This document shows positions 42,792-52,111 of a DNA stretch of 64,000 bases, piece after piece. The position numbers and the translations under genes are program-made. Each line of letters starts with the position of its first letter. Within the stretch, counting starts at the first letter, position 1. The stretch lies in contig NZ_KQ948925.1 in the NCBI RefSeq assembly GCF_001514235.1, positions 435,469 to 499,468 on the forward strand, read 5' to 3'. The notes beneath the pieces are model-generated. The model made no database searches and was not told the origin of the DNA. It saw only the letters and a program-made list of their open reading frames with translations. This stretch comes from Streptomyces caeruleatus. GTDB lineage: Bacteria; Actinomycetota; Actinomycetes; Streptomycetales; Streptomycetaceae.

Positions 42792-43470
42792 TCAGAAGCC
42801 GCCCTTGCGGAACTCGGTGACCGAGGCGGTGGAGGTGGCGGTCACGTTGTAGCGGTCGGCGCCCGCCGAACGGATGCCCTTGTCGTGGTTGTACTGGAAC
42901 TTGAGGACATAGGTGCCGGGGTCCAGCGTGATGCCGGCATTCAGCGTCACCAGGTAGTCCAGCTCGCCGCTGGTCCCCCCGGTGTGCACCGTCACCTTGT
43001 CGCCCAGGGAGGTCCAGGCGCCCGTGCTGGCGACGCCGCCGGTCTGGCTGATCTTGACGACCACCTTGAGGCTGCTGAGGGCCTTGGTGGACTTCACGGT
43101 GACGACGCTCTCGTCCCAGTAGCCGTTGTCATCCGCCGAGTTCACGCTGCCGTCGGACCAGAGGTACGGGGCCGACTGCTGGGGCGAGGAGTCCGTCGAC
43201 CGCGGGGAGCCCTGCGTACCGCCGCTGTTCGAGCTCGTGCCGCCGCTCGTACCGGAACCCCCGGTGCCGGATCCGCCGCCGGAACCGCCGCCGCTCCCGG
43301 AGTCGCCGGGCGGGGGAAGGTAGACGACGTCGGGGCCCCCGTCGGAGTCCTTCTCGTCCGGCGCGGCCGACGACCGGGGCTTGGCGGCCGGGTCGGTGCC
43401 GGTCCGTTCCTTCGCCGTGTCCTTCTTCTCGGCGGCGGTGACCACCTGGTCCGCGTCGCCGCTGCTCCAG
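42792..43470 (-). pseudogene. 3' fragment of a secreted beta-sandwich protein gene
   Basis: About 225 residues remain, ending at 42792. They comprise a charged spacer (DQVVTAAEKKDTAKERTGTD), a Gly/Ser-rich linker and a C-terminal beta-sandwich domain (YLWSDGSVNSADDNGYWDESVVTVKSTKALSSLKVVVKISQTGG ...) resembling a carbohydrate-binding module. No start codon with a ribosome site, signal peptide or membrane anchor precedes the spacer: the frame runs directly into antisense of the ATPase fragment at about 43470. The intact gene would be expected to have an N-terminal membrane segment, so it looks truncated by a rearrangement. Confidence 0.65.
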
Positions 43471-43481
43471 TCGATACGAGA

Positions 43482-45143
43482 GACCAAGACCTCAACGCCC
43501 TCGTCGCGGCAGTGCGCGAGGCGACGGAGCTCGTCGGCTGCGCCCCGCAGCCCAGCCCCTGGCTGCCCGCGCTCGACCAGCACGTGCTGATCGACGACCT
43601 CCCGCAACCCGAACCCGCCGAAGGCGCCCGGCTCGCCTCGGTGTCCTGGGCCCTGTCGGACCTGCCGGCCGCCCAGGCACAACTGCCGGTCCCGCTGGAC
43701 CTCGACACCTTCGGGCACCTGTACGTCATCGGCATCCCGCGCTCCGGGCGGTCGCAGGTGCTGCGGACCATGGCCGGGGCGCTGGCCCGCGGCCACTCCG
43801 CCGCGGACGTGCACCTGTACGGCATCGACTTCGGGGGCGGCGCGCTCTCCGCCCTGGGCGTGCTGCCGCACTGCGGAGCCGTGGTGCCGCGCGGCGACAC
43901 CGAGCAGTTGGAGCGGCTGTTCGCCCGGCTCGACGCGGAACTGGATCGCCGCCAGGAGCAGTTGACGCAGCATCACGCCGCGAACCTGACGGAGCTGCGC
44001 GAGATCGTCCCCGCGGCCTCCCGCCCGGCACACGTCCTGCTGCTCGTCGACGGCTGGGACGCGCTCGTCGACCTCATCGGTGAGCACAACGGCGGCCGGC
44101 AGATGGACCAGCTCACCCGCCTGCTGCGGGAGGGCGCCGCCTCGGGTCTCCATGTCGTGGCCACCTCGGAGCGCTCCCTGCTGGCCGGCCGGATCGCCTC
44201 GCTCAACGACAACAGGCTGGTGCTGCGGCTGAACGAACGCACCGACTACCACGCCGTGGGCAAGCGCTGGCAGGAACTGCCGGACGTCATCCGGCCCGGC
44301 CAGGGCTGGACCTCCGACGGCACCGAGATCCAGGTGGCGCTGCTCGGCCCCGGGGGATCCGGCCAGGAGCAGGCGGAGGCGCTGCGGGCGATCGGCGCCG
44401 AGGCCACCCTCCGCGACGCGGGACTGCCTGCCGCCCGTCGGCCCCTCCGCATCGGCTCGCTGCCCGCGAAGGTGGCCTTCACGGAGGCGTACGCGAAGGT
44501 GTCCGAGGAGTTCCGTCGGCCCATGTGGGCCCTGCTGGGGCTGGGCGGTGACGATGTCGCACCGGTGGGCGTGGACTTCGCGGACTCAGCGACGTTCGCG
44601 GTCGCCGGGACGCCCAGGTCCGGCCGTAGTACCACGCTGGCGAGCCTGGCGGTCTCCCTGCTCGCCTCCGGTACCCGGCTCGTCGTCCTCACCCCCCGCG
44701 ATTCGCCGCTGCGCGCCCTGGACGGGCATCCGGGGGTACGGCAGCTCACGTCCCGGACGCCCACGGAGGCGGAGTTCACCGCCGCTCTGGGGACGGACGG
44801 CGAGCGCCGCGTGGTCGTCGTCGACGACGCCGATCTGCTGACCCTGCCGGACATCGACCAGGAACTGCGGGCCCTGGTCGAGTCCGGCAAGGAGCGGGGC
44901 ATCGGAGTGGTCGCCGCGGCCACGGGCGACACCATGGCCGGAGCGATGGGTTGGCTGGGCGCCCTGAAGCGGCAGCGCAAGGGCGTCCTGCTGGATCCCC
45001 AGAGCCTGATGGAGGGCGACATCGTGGGCGTCCGTCTGACCCACGCCCAGCTGCGCAACCGCAGACCCGGCCGCGGTCTGACCGTCGACCCGAGCTCCGG
45101 GGAACTGATCAGCGTGCAGATCCCACGGACCGACCTGAGCTGA
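43482..45143 (+). pseudogene. C-terminal part of a large FtsK/SpoIIIE (EccC-like) ATPase
   Basis: About 553 residues remain, holding two FtsK-type ATPase domains. The first has degenerate Walker A GIPRSGRSQVL and the acidic VLLLVDGWDALVDLI; the second has GTPRSGRSTTL and VVVVDDADLLTL. Family members of about 1,400 residues carry an FHA or N-terminal membrane part and a third, complete ATPase domain first; these are missing. The frame enters from antisense of the neighbouring fragment, and the only internal start nearby is GTG 43512 with no ribosome site. Intact relatives are linked to type VII secretion or DNA translocation. The last 35 bases overlap the convergent collagenase gene. Confidence 0.7.
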
Positions 45144-47064
45144 CGGCGGGGGTCGCGGAGCCGGCCCCGGCGGCGCACTCCGTCAGCCACTGGTCGAAGT
45201 CGGCGTCGTAACGGGTGCCGATCTCGGAGGCGTAGACGGCGTGTCCGCCCGCGTAGTCACCGACGCGGAAGCGGGCCAGCATGCGGTGGATGTCGGCCGG
45301 ATGCCGCTCGAACATGTAGCGGACGGCGAGGTAGCCCCACGGGTAGGTGCGGGTCACGTCGCTGTTGGCGTACGTGTTCTGGAAGAGCGTGCTCAGCCGG
45401 TACGTGTGCTTGCCCGCCTCCGTGACGGCCTGGTCGTAGGTGATGCCGCGGTAGCCGTAGGAGACGTACTCGGCCACGCCCTCGATCCACCAGACGTCCG
45501 GCACCGAGGTCTGCTGGGCGAAGTCGCCCTTCATGTCGTAGCGGGCGTCGAGGTAGTGCGCGTACTCGTGGTTGAGGTTCCAGATCCGGGCCGCGTGTCC
45601 GGTGTCCCGAGCCTTCTGGTACATGACCGAGAGAGGTTTGTTGGCGGGGTCCGACGGGTCGCCTATCAGCGTCATGCCGCCGTTGTCGGTGCTGATTCCG
45701 TAGATCGCGCCGGCGTAGGTCCGGTAGTCCGTGGCACTGGCGAAGACGGAGAGGTCGATGGTCGACAGGTACTGGCCGGGTATGGCTCCGTCGTCCTTGA
45801 CCAGGTCGTGGACGTACGCGTCCTGGCCGAGCACACTCGCGCAGGCCGCGTCCAGGTCGGCCGCGGTGAGCGACTGGGCGCGGATGGTGTGGGTGGCGTC
45901 GCAGGGGTGGGTGATCGGCAGGGCGGCCCTGGTCAGCTGTCCGGGCAGGTCGCAGACGCCGTAGTACGAGCAGTTGGCGCGGTCGTAGTACTCGGCCTGT
46001 GTCGCCACCGCCACCCACAGTCCGGCCGTGGGCCCGGTGATCCGCGAGGCGTTCAGCAGCTGCCTGGCCGGCGGCCGGGCGGTGTCCCGCAGGGCCGGGT
46101 GTTCGACGTAACGGGCCAGGTTCATCCCGGCGTTGGACACCAGGTACGCCCGGTCGGTGGGCAGCAGGTCGAGGTGGTCGAGGGCGAACCGGCGGAGGGT
46201 GCGGACGAGGTACGGGTCCGCGGCGACGGCGTTCACGTAGGCCGGGTTCCAGTTGCCGCGCCAGAGCGGGGTGTAGACCGCGTTGACGGCCGCGAGCATG
46301 CTGGGGACGGCGTCGTAGGAGCTGTCGTACGCGCTCAACACCCGTCGGTAGACCCTGAGATAGCGGGCCTGCTGGTCGGCGCTGTCGGTGAGGACGACGA
46401 CCTCGCCGAGCACGTCGCCGTTGGCCGCGGTGACGTCGCCGGAGGAGGAGCGGGCGAAGAACGCGTCCAGGCCCCGGGTGGTGGCGCGGGTCAGGCGAGT
46501 GCCGTAGGGGCCGGTGTCGGCGGGGTTGTTGAACTGGACGTAGTAGCCGGCGCGCAGGAAGAGGACGAGCTGCAGGATGCGGGCCGTGTTGTCGCCGCGG
46601 TACCGCTGTGCCGTGCGGGTGAACTCCTGTGCCACCGTGGCCATTTGGGACTCGCGGAAGACGGCTCGGGCGTCGGTTCCGGTCACCGCGAAGAGAGTGT
46701 TGACGCAGTCCGTGGTCGAGGCCTTGACGTAGGCCACGAGCGCGGCTCCGGTCCGGCTGCCGAAGTCGGCGGGACCGCACGCGGCCGCCGTCGGGACGGC
46801 CCGTGCGTCGGGGCGGGTGGGGCGGGGTGTGGGCGCCAGGGGCGGGAGGTGGGCCGGGGTGCGTGCCCGGTCCCGCAGAGGCGTGTGCGCGGTGGAGCCG
46901 CTCGGGGGCGGCGGGGGTGCTGTCCGTCGGTCGGCGGTGACGGGGGACGGGGCGGTGGCGTCCGGGGGTGCCGCGAGCGCGGGCGTCGACAGTAGGCCGG
47001 CGAGGGTGACGCATGCGGCGAACGCGGCGGCCAGGTATCGGGGCAGCACGAAGCGGTAGCGCAT
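45109..47064 (-). CDS. Secreted collagenase (M9 family)
   Basis: This 651-residue exported metalloprotease has a signal peptide ending near ALAAPPDA, a Pro-rich spacer, a collagenase N-terminal activator domain and a catalytic domain with HEYAH near residue 499 (zinc histidines and catalytic glutamate). WWIEGVAEYVSYG supplies the third zinc ligand. It lacks the C-terminal PKD and collagen-binding domains of Clostridium enzymes, as usual in Streptomyces. It should degrade collagen-like or other extracellular proteins. ATG 47064 has a strong GGAGGAAT ribosome site. Confidence 0.92.
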   Translation of the reverse strand: MRYRFVLPRYLAAAFAACVTLAGLLSTPALAAPPDATAPSPVTADRRTAPPPPPSGSTAHTPLRDRARTPAHLPPLAPTPRPTRPDARAVPTAAACGPADFGSRTGAALVAYVKASTTDCVNTLFAVTGTDARAVFRESQMATVAQEFTRTAQRYRGDNTARILQLVLFLRAGYYVQFNNPADTGPYGTRLTRATTRGLDAFFARSSSGDVTAANGDVLGEVVVLTDSADQQARYLRVYRRVLSAYDSSYDAVPSMLAAVNAVYTPLWRGNWNPAYVNAVAADPYLVRTLRRFALDHLDLLPTDRAYLVSNAGMNLARYVEHPALRDTARPPARQLLNASRITGPTAGLWVAVATQAEYYDRANCSYYGVCDLPGQLTRAALPITHPCDATHTIRAQSLTAADLDAACASVLGQDAYVHDLVKDDGAIPGQYLSTIDLSVFASATDYRTYAGAIYGISTDNGGMTLIGDPSDPANKPLSVMYQKARDTGHAARIWNLNHEYAHYLDARYDMKGDFAQQTSVPDVWWIEGVAEYVSYGYRGITYDQAVTEAGKHTYRLSTLFQNTYANSDVTRTYPWGYLAVRYMFERHPADIHRMLARFRVGDYAGGHAVYASEIGTRYDADFDQWLTECAAGAGSATPAVSSGRSVGSAR

Positions 47065-47193
47065 CTGGATTCCTCCACGGATGGATGCGCCTCGATACGG
47101 GTGCTGAGGCGTGTGTGGACTGTCTCAGCGCTTGAACGCCCCAACAATGCCGTGTGACATAGCACATTGCGCCGCTCGGCCATAACGCCCGGA

Positions 47194-47255
47194 GGCCCGG
47201 ACCTGGAACGTGACCAGGCCCCGGTTACGCCCCGCTCACGTTCCAGGTCCGGGCC
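47194..47255 (-). terminator. 20-bp perfect stem at the LysR 3' end
   Basis: Positions 47194-47213 and 47236-47255 are exact reverse complements (each contains GACCTGGAACGTGA or its complement) around a 22-base loop that holds the LysR stop codon at 47225. One arm is coding and the other is downstream. Confidence 0.75.
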
Positions 47256-48184
47256 GCCCATGTCCTCAAGTGCGGTGACTGGGCGACGAGTTCGCGGTAC
47301 GCGGCGGTGGCGGACTGCACCAGGGCGTCGGCCGTCGCCTCGGTGACGACGTCCCGCCGCCAGGCCAGCACATAGCGGCACCACAGCGGCGTCCCGATCA
47401 GCGGTTTGACGACGACCTGCGGGATGGGCCGGGTCGTGGCCTGGACGACGGCCACGCCGAGCCCGTCGGCGATCATTCCCTGCAACTCCTGCCGGTCGCC
47501 CAGGAATTCGTGCACCGCAGAGGGGGTGAAGCCGGCCGCCGCGCAGGCCGTGTGGAAGACGCCGGGCCATCCGGCCCCGTCGTCCGGCGTCAGGAACCAG
47601 GCCTCCTCGGCCAGCTCCGCGAGGCCGATCTGAGCGCGGTGCGCGAGGGGGTGGCGAGAGGGCAGCGCCACGAAGTTCGGCTCGGTGACGATCCCGCGAT
47701 GGGCCACCGCGTCCGAGTGCTCCAGCTCCCTGCCGGGGTAGTCCGCGGCGATGGCCGCGTCCACCGAGCCCTCCTCCAGCAGTTCGACGATCCGTGAGGA
47801 GGCGTACACGCTGCTCACCGCGAGCGAGACGTCCGGCAGCCGGGCCCGCAGCCCGGTCATCATGCCCACGAGCATCGGCGAGTTCGTCGCCGCCACCCGG
47901 AGGGTGCGCCGCTCCGACGTCGCGCCGGGGGCCGGGCGGCGTCCGATCGCGGCGGCACGGGCCAGGACGTCACGGGCCTGGGCGACCACCTCCACGCCGT
48001 ACGACGTGGGCCGCACCCCGGTCGGCCCGCGCTCGAACAGCGGCTGGCCGAAGTGCCCCTCGATGCGCCGGAGTTGAGTGCTCACGGCGGGCTGCGAGTA
48101 CCCGAGGTCCGCCGCGGCCCGGCCCACGCTCCCCGCGTCGGCGACCGCGCACAGCACCCGCAGATGGCGCAGCTCCAGCTCCAC
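47225..48184 (-). CDS. LysR-family transcriptional regulator
   Basis: This 319-residue regulator has an N-terminal HTH (LRHLRVLCAVADAGSVGRAAADLGYSQPAVSTQLRRIEGHFGQPLFERG) and a substrate-binding-type effector domain. GTG 48184 has GGGGGAG upstream and reads VELELRHLRVL, the expected family start. Its target is uncertain: it is divergent from GAPDH with about 135 bases shared, and collagenase lies downstream on the same strand but beyond a 20-bp terminator. The last codons form one arm of that terminator. Confidence 0.87.
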   Translation of the reverse strand: MELELRHLRVLCAVADAGSVGRAAADLGYSQPAVSTQLRRIEGHFGQPLFERGPTGVRPTSYGVEVVAQARDVLARAAAIGRRPAPGATSERRTLRVAATNSPMLVGMMTGLRARLPDVSLAVSSVYASSRIVELLEEGSVDAAIAADYPGRELEHSDAVAHRGIVTEPNFVALPSRHPLAHRAQIGLAELAEEAWFLTPDDGAGWPGVFHTACAAAGFTPSAVHEFLGDRQELQGMIADGLGVAVVQATTRPIPQVVVKPLIGTPLWCRYVLAWRRDVVTEATADALVQSATAAYRELVAQSPHLRTWAARTWNVSGA

Positions 48185-48320
48185 CGCTCACTCCCCCGTT
48201 CCACACGTCAGACAAATGACGTCAATACCGTACATCCGACCCCACGTGTGACCCCCCTGTGAAGGCCCGTCGGACCGCATGGTTAGCATATGAGCGCCAC
48301 CTAGCTCGAAAGATAGGCCC

Positions 48321-49766
48321 GTGACTGTCAACGACGACTCGTTCACCAACTGGAAGATCCGCGAGGAGATCGCGGAGTCGATGATCCCGCTCATCGGGAA
48401 GCTGCACCGGGAGCGGGACGTCACCGTCCTCCTCCACAGCCGCTCCTTGGTGAACAAGTCGGTGGTCAGCATCCTGAAGACGCACCGGTTCGCCCGGCAG
48501 ATCGCCGGTGAGGAGCTCTCGGTCACCGAGACGCTGCCGTTCCTCCAGGCGCTCACCGCGCTGGACCTCGGCCCGTCGCAGATCGACATCGGCATGCTGG
48601 CCGCGACGTACAAGAGCGACGACCGCGGTCTGTCCGTGGAGGCGTTCACCGCCGAGGCGGTCGCCGAGGCCACCGGCGCGAACAAGATCGAGGGCGGCGA
48701 GGGACGCGACGTCGTCCTCTACGGCTTCGGCCGCATCGGCCGTCTCGTGGCCCGGCTGCTGATCGAGAAGTCCGGCTCGGGCAACGGCCTGCGGCTGCGT
48801 GCCATCGTCGTCCGCGGCGGCGGCGACCAGGACATCGTCAAGCGCGCCTCGCTGCTGCGCCGCGACTCGATCCACGGCCAGTTCCAGGGCACGATCACGG
48901 TCGACGAGGCCAACAGCACGATCAACGCCAACGGCAACGCGATCAAGGTGATCTACGCCAACGACCCCTCCGAGGTCGACTACACGGCGTACGGCATCAA
49001 GAACGCCATCCTGATCGACAACACCGGCAAGTGGCGCGACCGCGAGGGCCTGTCCACGCACCTGCGCCCCGGCATCGACAAGGTCGTCCTGACCGCGCCG
49101 GGCAAGGGCGACGTCCCGAACATCGTGCACGGCGTCAACCACGACACCCTCAAGCCGGACGAGCAGATCCTGTCCTGCGCGTCCTGCACCACGAACGCCA
49201 TAGTGCCGCCGCTGAAGGCGATGGAGGACGAGTACGGCGTCCTGCGCGGCCACGTGGAGACCGTCCACTCGTTCACCAACGACCAGAACCTGCTGGACAA
49301 CTACCACAAGTCCGAGCGCCGCGGCCGGAGCGCGCCGCTGAACATGGTCATCACCGAGACCGGCGCCGCCTCGGCCGTCGCCAAGGCGCTGCCGGACCTC
49401 AAGGCCCGGATCACCGGCAGCTCGATCCGCGTCCCGGTCCCGGACGTCTCCATCGCGATCCTCAACCTCCAGCTGGCCCGCGAGACCACCCGCGAGGAGG
49501 TCCTCGACCACCTGCGCGACGTGTCGCTGACCTCGCCGCTGCGCCGCCAGATCGACTTCATCACGGCGCCCGACGCGGTCTCCAGCGACTTCATCGGCTC
49601 GCGTCACGCCTCGATCGTGGACGCCGGCGCGCTGAAGGTGGAGGGCGACAACGCGATCCTCTACCTCTGGTACGACAACGAGTTCGGCTACTCCTGCCAG
49701 GTCATCCGCGTCGTCCAGCACGTCTCCGGGGTGGAGTACCCGACCTTCCCGGCACCGGCGGTCTGA
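48321..49766 (+). CDS. gap: Glyceraldehyde-3-phosphate dehydrogenase, long form
   Basis: This 481-residue enzyme belongs to the long GAPDH type with about 120 extra N-terminal residues before the NAD-binding GFGRIGRLVARLL. The catalytic cysteine is in CASCTTNAIVPP near residue 289, and LWYDNEFGYSCQVIR is the C-terminal signature. It oxidises glyceraldehyde 3-phosphate to 1,3-bisphosphoglycerate, or runs in reverse; the long form may serve gluconeogenesis. GTG 48321 has a modest AGATAGG site. A 22-bp-class hairpin follows the gene and likely ends transcripts from both sides. Confidence 0.92.
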   Translation: MTVNDDSFTNWKIREEIAESMIPLIGKLHRERDVTVLLHSRSLVNKSVVSILKTHRFARQIAGEELSVTETLPFLQALTALDLGPSQIDIGMLAATYKSDDRGLSVEAFTAEAVAEATGANKIEGGEGRDVVLYGFGRIGRLVARLLIEKSGSGNGLRLRAIVVRGGGDQDIVKRASLLRRDSIHGQFQGTITVDEANSTINANGNAIKVIYANDPSEVDYTAYGIKNAILIDNTGKWRDREGLSTHLRPGIDKVVLTAPGKGDVPNIVHGVNHDTLKPDEQILSCASCTTNAIVPPLKAMEDEYGVLRGHVETVHSFTNDQNLLDNYHKSERRGRSAPLNMVITETGAASAVAKALPDLKARITGSSIRVPVPDVSIAILNLQLARETTREEVLDHLRDVSLTSPLRRQIDFITAPDAVSSDFIGSRHASIVDAGALKVEGDNAILYLWYDNEFGYSCQVIRVVQHVSGVEYPTFPAPAV

Positions 49767-49778
49767 TCCCGCCCGGCC

Positions 49779-49828
49779 AACGCCGACCCGTCTGCCGGCA
49801 ATGCGGTGCCGACAGCCGGGTCGGCGTT
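49779..49828. terminator. Bidirectional terminator between gap and the RibD-like gene
   Basis: AACGCCGACCCG and CGGGTCGGCGTT (12 bp, perfect) enclose CTGCCGGCA/TGCCGACAG with one mismatch and a six-base loop. It sits between two convergent stop codons. Confidence 0.8.
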
Positions 49829-49835
49829 CGGTCTG

Positions 49836-50441
49836 TCACGCGGGGACGCCGAGCGGCGGGTGCTCCAGCACGCGGGGCTTGTACTCGACCAGCTGGATGC
49901 GGCCGTCGAAGGTGCGGTGCTCGATCATCTCGAGGGCCACGTCCGGATAGCCGTCGTAGATGCGTTCCTCGCCCGTGGCCCCGGTGATCACCGGGAACAT
50001 CACGACCCGGAAGCGGTCGACGAGTCCGGCACGCAGCAGGGACCGGCACAGACTGAGGCTGCCGATCGTGCTGAGGAGCCCCGAGCCGCTCGACTTCATG
50101 GCGCGGACCGCCTCGACGGCGTCGTCACGGACGAGCGTGGAGTTGGCCCACTTCAGTGGCTCCTCGAGGGAGGAGGAGAACACCACCTTGGACGCCTGCG
50201 TGAGCTCGTCGACGGACGCCTCTTCTTCGGGCCTGAACTCGTCCTGGCCCTTCGGGACCTCGCCTGCGGCGAAGCCCGACATCAGGCGGTAGGTGTTCGA
50301 CCCCATCAGGTAGGTGACCTCGGGCTGCTCCCCGAGCCATGCGAGGTACTCCGGGCCCTCCAGGCCCCAGAACCCGGGCCATCCCTCTCCCGACGCGCAG
50401 CCGTCGAGGGAGGTGATGAAGTCGACGAGAAGCTCCGACAT
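49836..50441 (-). CDS. RibD C-terminal / dihydrofolate-reductase-like protein
   Basis: This 201-residue reductase-like protein has the DHFR fold of the RibD C-terminal family: MSELLVDFITSLDGCASGEGWPGFWG, then TYLMGSNTYRLMSGF, KVVFSSSLEEPLKWANSTLV and SGLLSTIGSLSLCRSLLRAGLVDRFRVVMFPVITGATGEERIYDGYPDVALEMIE. It probably binds NADPH, but its substrate is unknown and it is unlikely to be the housekeeping DHFR. AAAGGACA precedes ATG 50441. A remnant of another gene lies immediately upstream on the same strand. Confidence 0.83.
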   Translation of the reverse strand: MSELLVDFITSLDGCASGEGWPGFWGLEGPEYLAWLGEQPEVTYLMGSNTYRLMSGFAAGEVPKGQDEFRPEEEASVDELTQASKVVFSSSLEEPLKWANSTLVRDDAVEAVRAMKSSGSGLLSTIGSLSLCRSLLRAGLVDRFRVVMFPVITGATGEERIYDGYPDVALEMIEHRTFDGRIQLVEYKPRVLEHPPLGVPA

Positions 50442-50495
50442 GGCGGTGTCCTTTCGTAGGGTGTCACGAGCTAGGACCGGCCCGGAGCCACAAAC

Positions 50496-50789
50496 TCATC
50501 GGCCGGGCACTGCGGACGTGCCGCTGCGGCATGGCCCCTTCGGCATCAGGTTCTCAGTGACCGCGGAACGCCTCCTCCAGCCACCAGGATCCGTGATCCG
50601 GTACCAGGCGGGACCCCGGTCGTCGTAGCGGCTGATCTCCTCCAGTTCGAAGACGGCGCTCTGCCCGAACCGGGTCGAAAGCTGGATCACCGGTGTCGAG
50701 GACGACAGGGGCGAGGTCAGGTCGACGACTTCGATCGATCCACCTCGCAACGCGGACACCAGCGCGGCAAGGACGGACGGCTCGGACAT
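50496..50789 (-). pseudogene. Truncated cyclase-family (metal-dependent hydrolase) gene
   Basis: The 97-residue frame opens with MSEPSVLAALVSALRGGSIEVVDLTSPLSSSTPVIQL ... FELEEISRYDDRGPAWY, the N-terminal 65 or so residues of a cyclase-family hydrolase, which is normally about 250-290 residues with metal site HTGTHFDAP following GPAWY. Here the sequence after GPAWY changes to unrelated residues (RITDPGG...) and stops. A strong GGAGG site still precedes ATG 50789. The 3' three quarters, including all catalytic residues, are gone. Confidence 0.75.
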
Positions 50790-50886
50790 GGATGCCTCCT
50801 CGAACGGACCGTGTCCGGACTGACAGCATCTCAGTCCTGCCTCCCACCTCTTGACGCGTCAATGACAACAATGGCTTCATGTTCCA

Positions 50887-50900
50887 TGGGAGCGCTCCCA
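50887..50900. promoter_or_regulatory. CebR box
   Basis: TGGGAGCGCTCCCA is a perfect palindrome identical to the known Streptomyces CebR operator of cellulose-induced genes. It lies 43 bases before the SGNH hydrolase start. Confidence 0.88.
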
Positions 50901-50942
50901 CCCCCCGTGGAGCGCGCCGACGGATGCGCCAGGGAAGGGACC

Positions 50943-52076
50943 ATGGAAGGGAACACCGCGCGCGGCACCCGCCACTTACCCTCGCGGATCATTCCGCTGC
51001 TCGCCCTGCTGGCCGCCTTCCTGACGCCCGTCGGCCTGTCGCTCGCGCCCCGCGCGGCAGCGGCTGCCGCTGCGACGGCGTCGGCCGCCCCCGTCCGCGT
51101 CATGCCGCTGGGCGACTCGATCACCGGCTCGCCCGGCTGCTGGCGGGCGCTGCTCTGGAACCGGCTCCAGAGCGCCGGGCACACGGACGTCGACTTCGTC
51201 GGCACCCTCAGCCACCAGGGCTGCGCGCAGGCGCACGACGGTGACAACGAGGGCCACGGCGGCGAGTTGGTGACCAATGCGGCCGACCAGAACCTGCTTC
51301 CGGGCCGGCTGGCCGCCACCCTCCCGGATATCGTTGTCATGCACTTCGGCACGAACGACGTGTGGAGCGGCATCTCCCCCGACCGCATCCTCGCCGCCTA
51401 CACCAAGCTCGTGGAGCAGATGCGGACGAGCAACCCGGACATGAAGGTCCTGGTCGCGCAGCTCATCCCCATGAACCCGAGCCAGTGCGCGGCCTGCGCC
51501 CAGCGGGTCGTCGACTTCAACGCGCGGATCCCGGACTGGGCCGGGGCCACGAGCACCGCCCGTTCCCCGGTCACCGTGGTCGACCAGTGGACGGGTTTCG
51601 ACACGGCCGCCGACACCTACGACGGGGTGCATCCGAGCGCCTCGGGCGACGAGAAGATCGCCGCCCGGTGGTATCCGGCACTGGCCGCGCTGCTCGACGC
51701 GGACCCGGGGGATCCCGGCGACCCCGGCGACCCCGGCGACCCGGGTGACCCGCCCGCCTGCACCGCGTCCTTCCGTGCCGTGTCCTCCTGGCAGGGCGGC
51801 TACCAGGGCGAGGTGACGGTGACCAACACGTCCGCCGCTTCCGTCCCGGGCTGGACCGCGACGGTCGTACCGGCGGACGGGGCCCGCCTCACCCAGGTCT
51901 GGAACGGCACCCTCGGCACCGGCGCCGACGGCACCGTGAGCGTCGCCAACGCGGCGTGGAACGGCACGTTGGCACCCGGCGCGAGCGCGAGCTTCGGATT
52001 CGTCGCCAGTACCCCGGCAACGGCCGGCGCCCCGACGGCGACTGTCACCTGCACGGCGCGCACCGCGTCCTCCTGA
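50943..52076 (+). CDS. Secreted SGNH/GDSL esterase with CBM2
   Basis: This 377-residue exported protein has a signal peptide to about residue 45 and an SGNH hydrolase domain with VMPLGDSITG (Ser near residue 59), HFGTNDVW and DGVHPSASG (Asp/His pair). A repeated DPG linker follows, then a CBM2 cellulose-binding module (CTASFRAVSSWQGGYQGEVTVTNTS ...). Similar enzymes deacetylate plant polysaccharides such as mannan or xylan. It starts at ATG 50943 after GGAAGGGA. The CebR box upstream puts it under cello-oligosaccharide control, and the mannanase gene 35 bases downstream is probably co-transcribed. Confidence 0.9.
   Translation: MEGNTARGTRHLPSRIIPLLALLAAFLTPVGLSLAPRAAAAAAATASAAPVRVMPLGDSITGSPGCWRALLWNRLQSAGHTDVDFVGTLSHQGCAQAHDGDNEGHGGELVTNAADQNLLPGRLAATLPDIVVMHFGTNDVWSGISPDRILAAYTKLVEQMRTSNPDMKVLVAQLIPMNPSQCAACAQRVVDFNARIPDWAGATSTARSPVTVVDQWTGFDTAADTYDGVHPSASGDEKIAARWYPALAALLDADPGDPGDPGDPGDPGDPPACTASFRAVSSWQGGYQGEVTVTNTSAASVPGWTATVVPADGARLTQVWNGTLGTGADGTVSVANAAWNGTLAPGASASFGFVASTPATAGAPTATVTCTARTASS
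51707..51754 (+). repeat. DPG linker repeat of the SGNH esterase
   Basis: A 9-bp unit (GACCCCGGC and variants) repeated about five times encodes consecutive Asp-Pro-Gly triplets between catalytic domain and CBM2. Confidence 0.8.
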
Positions 52077-52111
52077 CGCACCGTCATCCCCTCTCACCCC
52101 ACGGAGCCGCC

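Noticed and set aside
43126..43323. Short plus-strand Pro-rich frame opposite the Gly/Ser linker
   Set aside because: It is only the complement of the low-complexity linker of the secreted-protein fragment.
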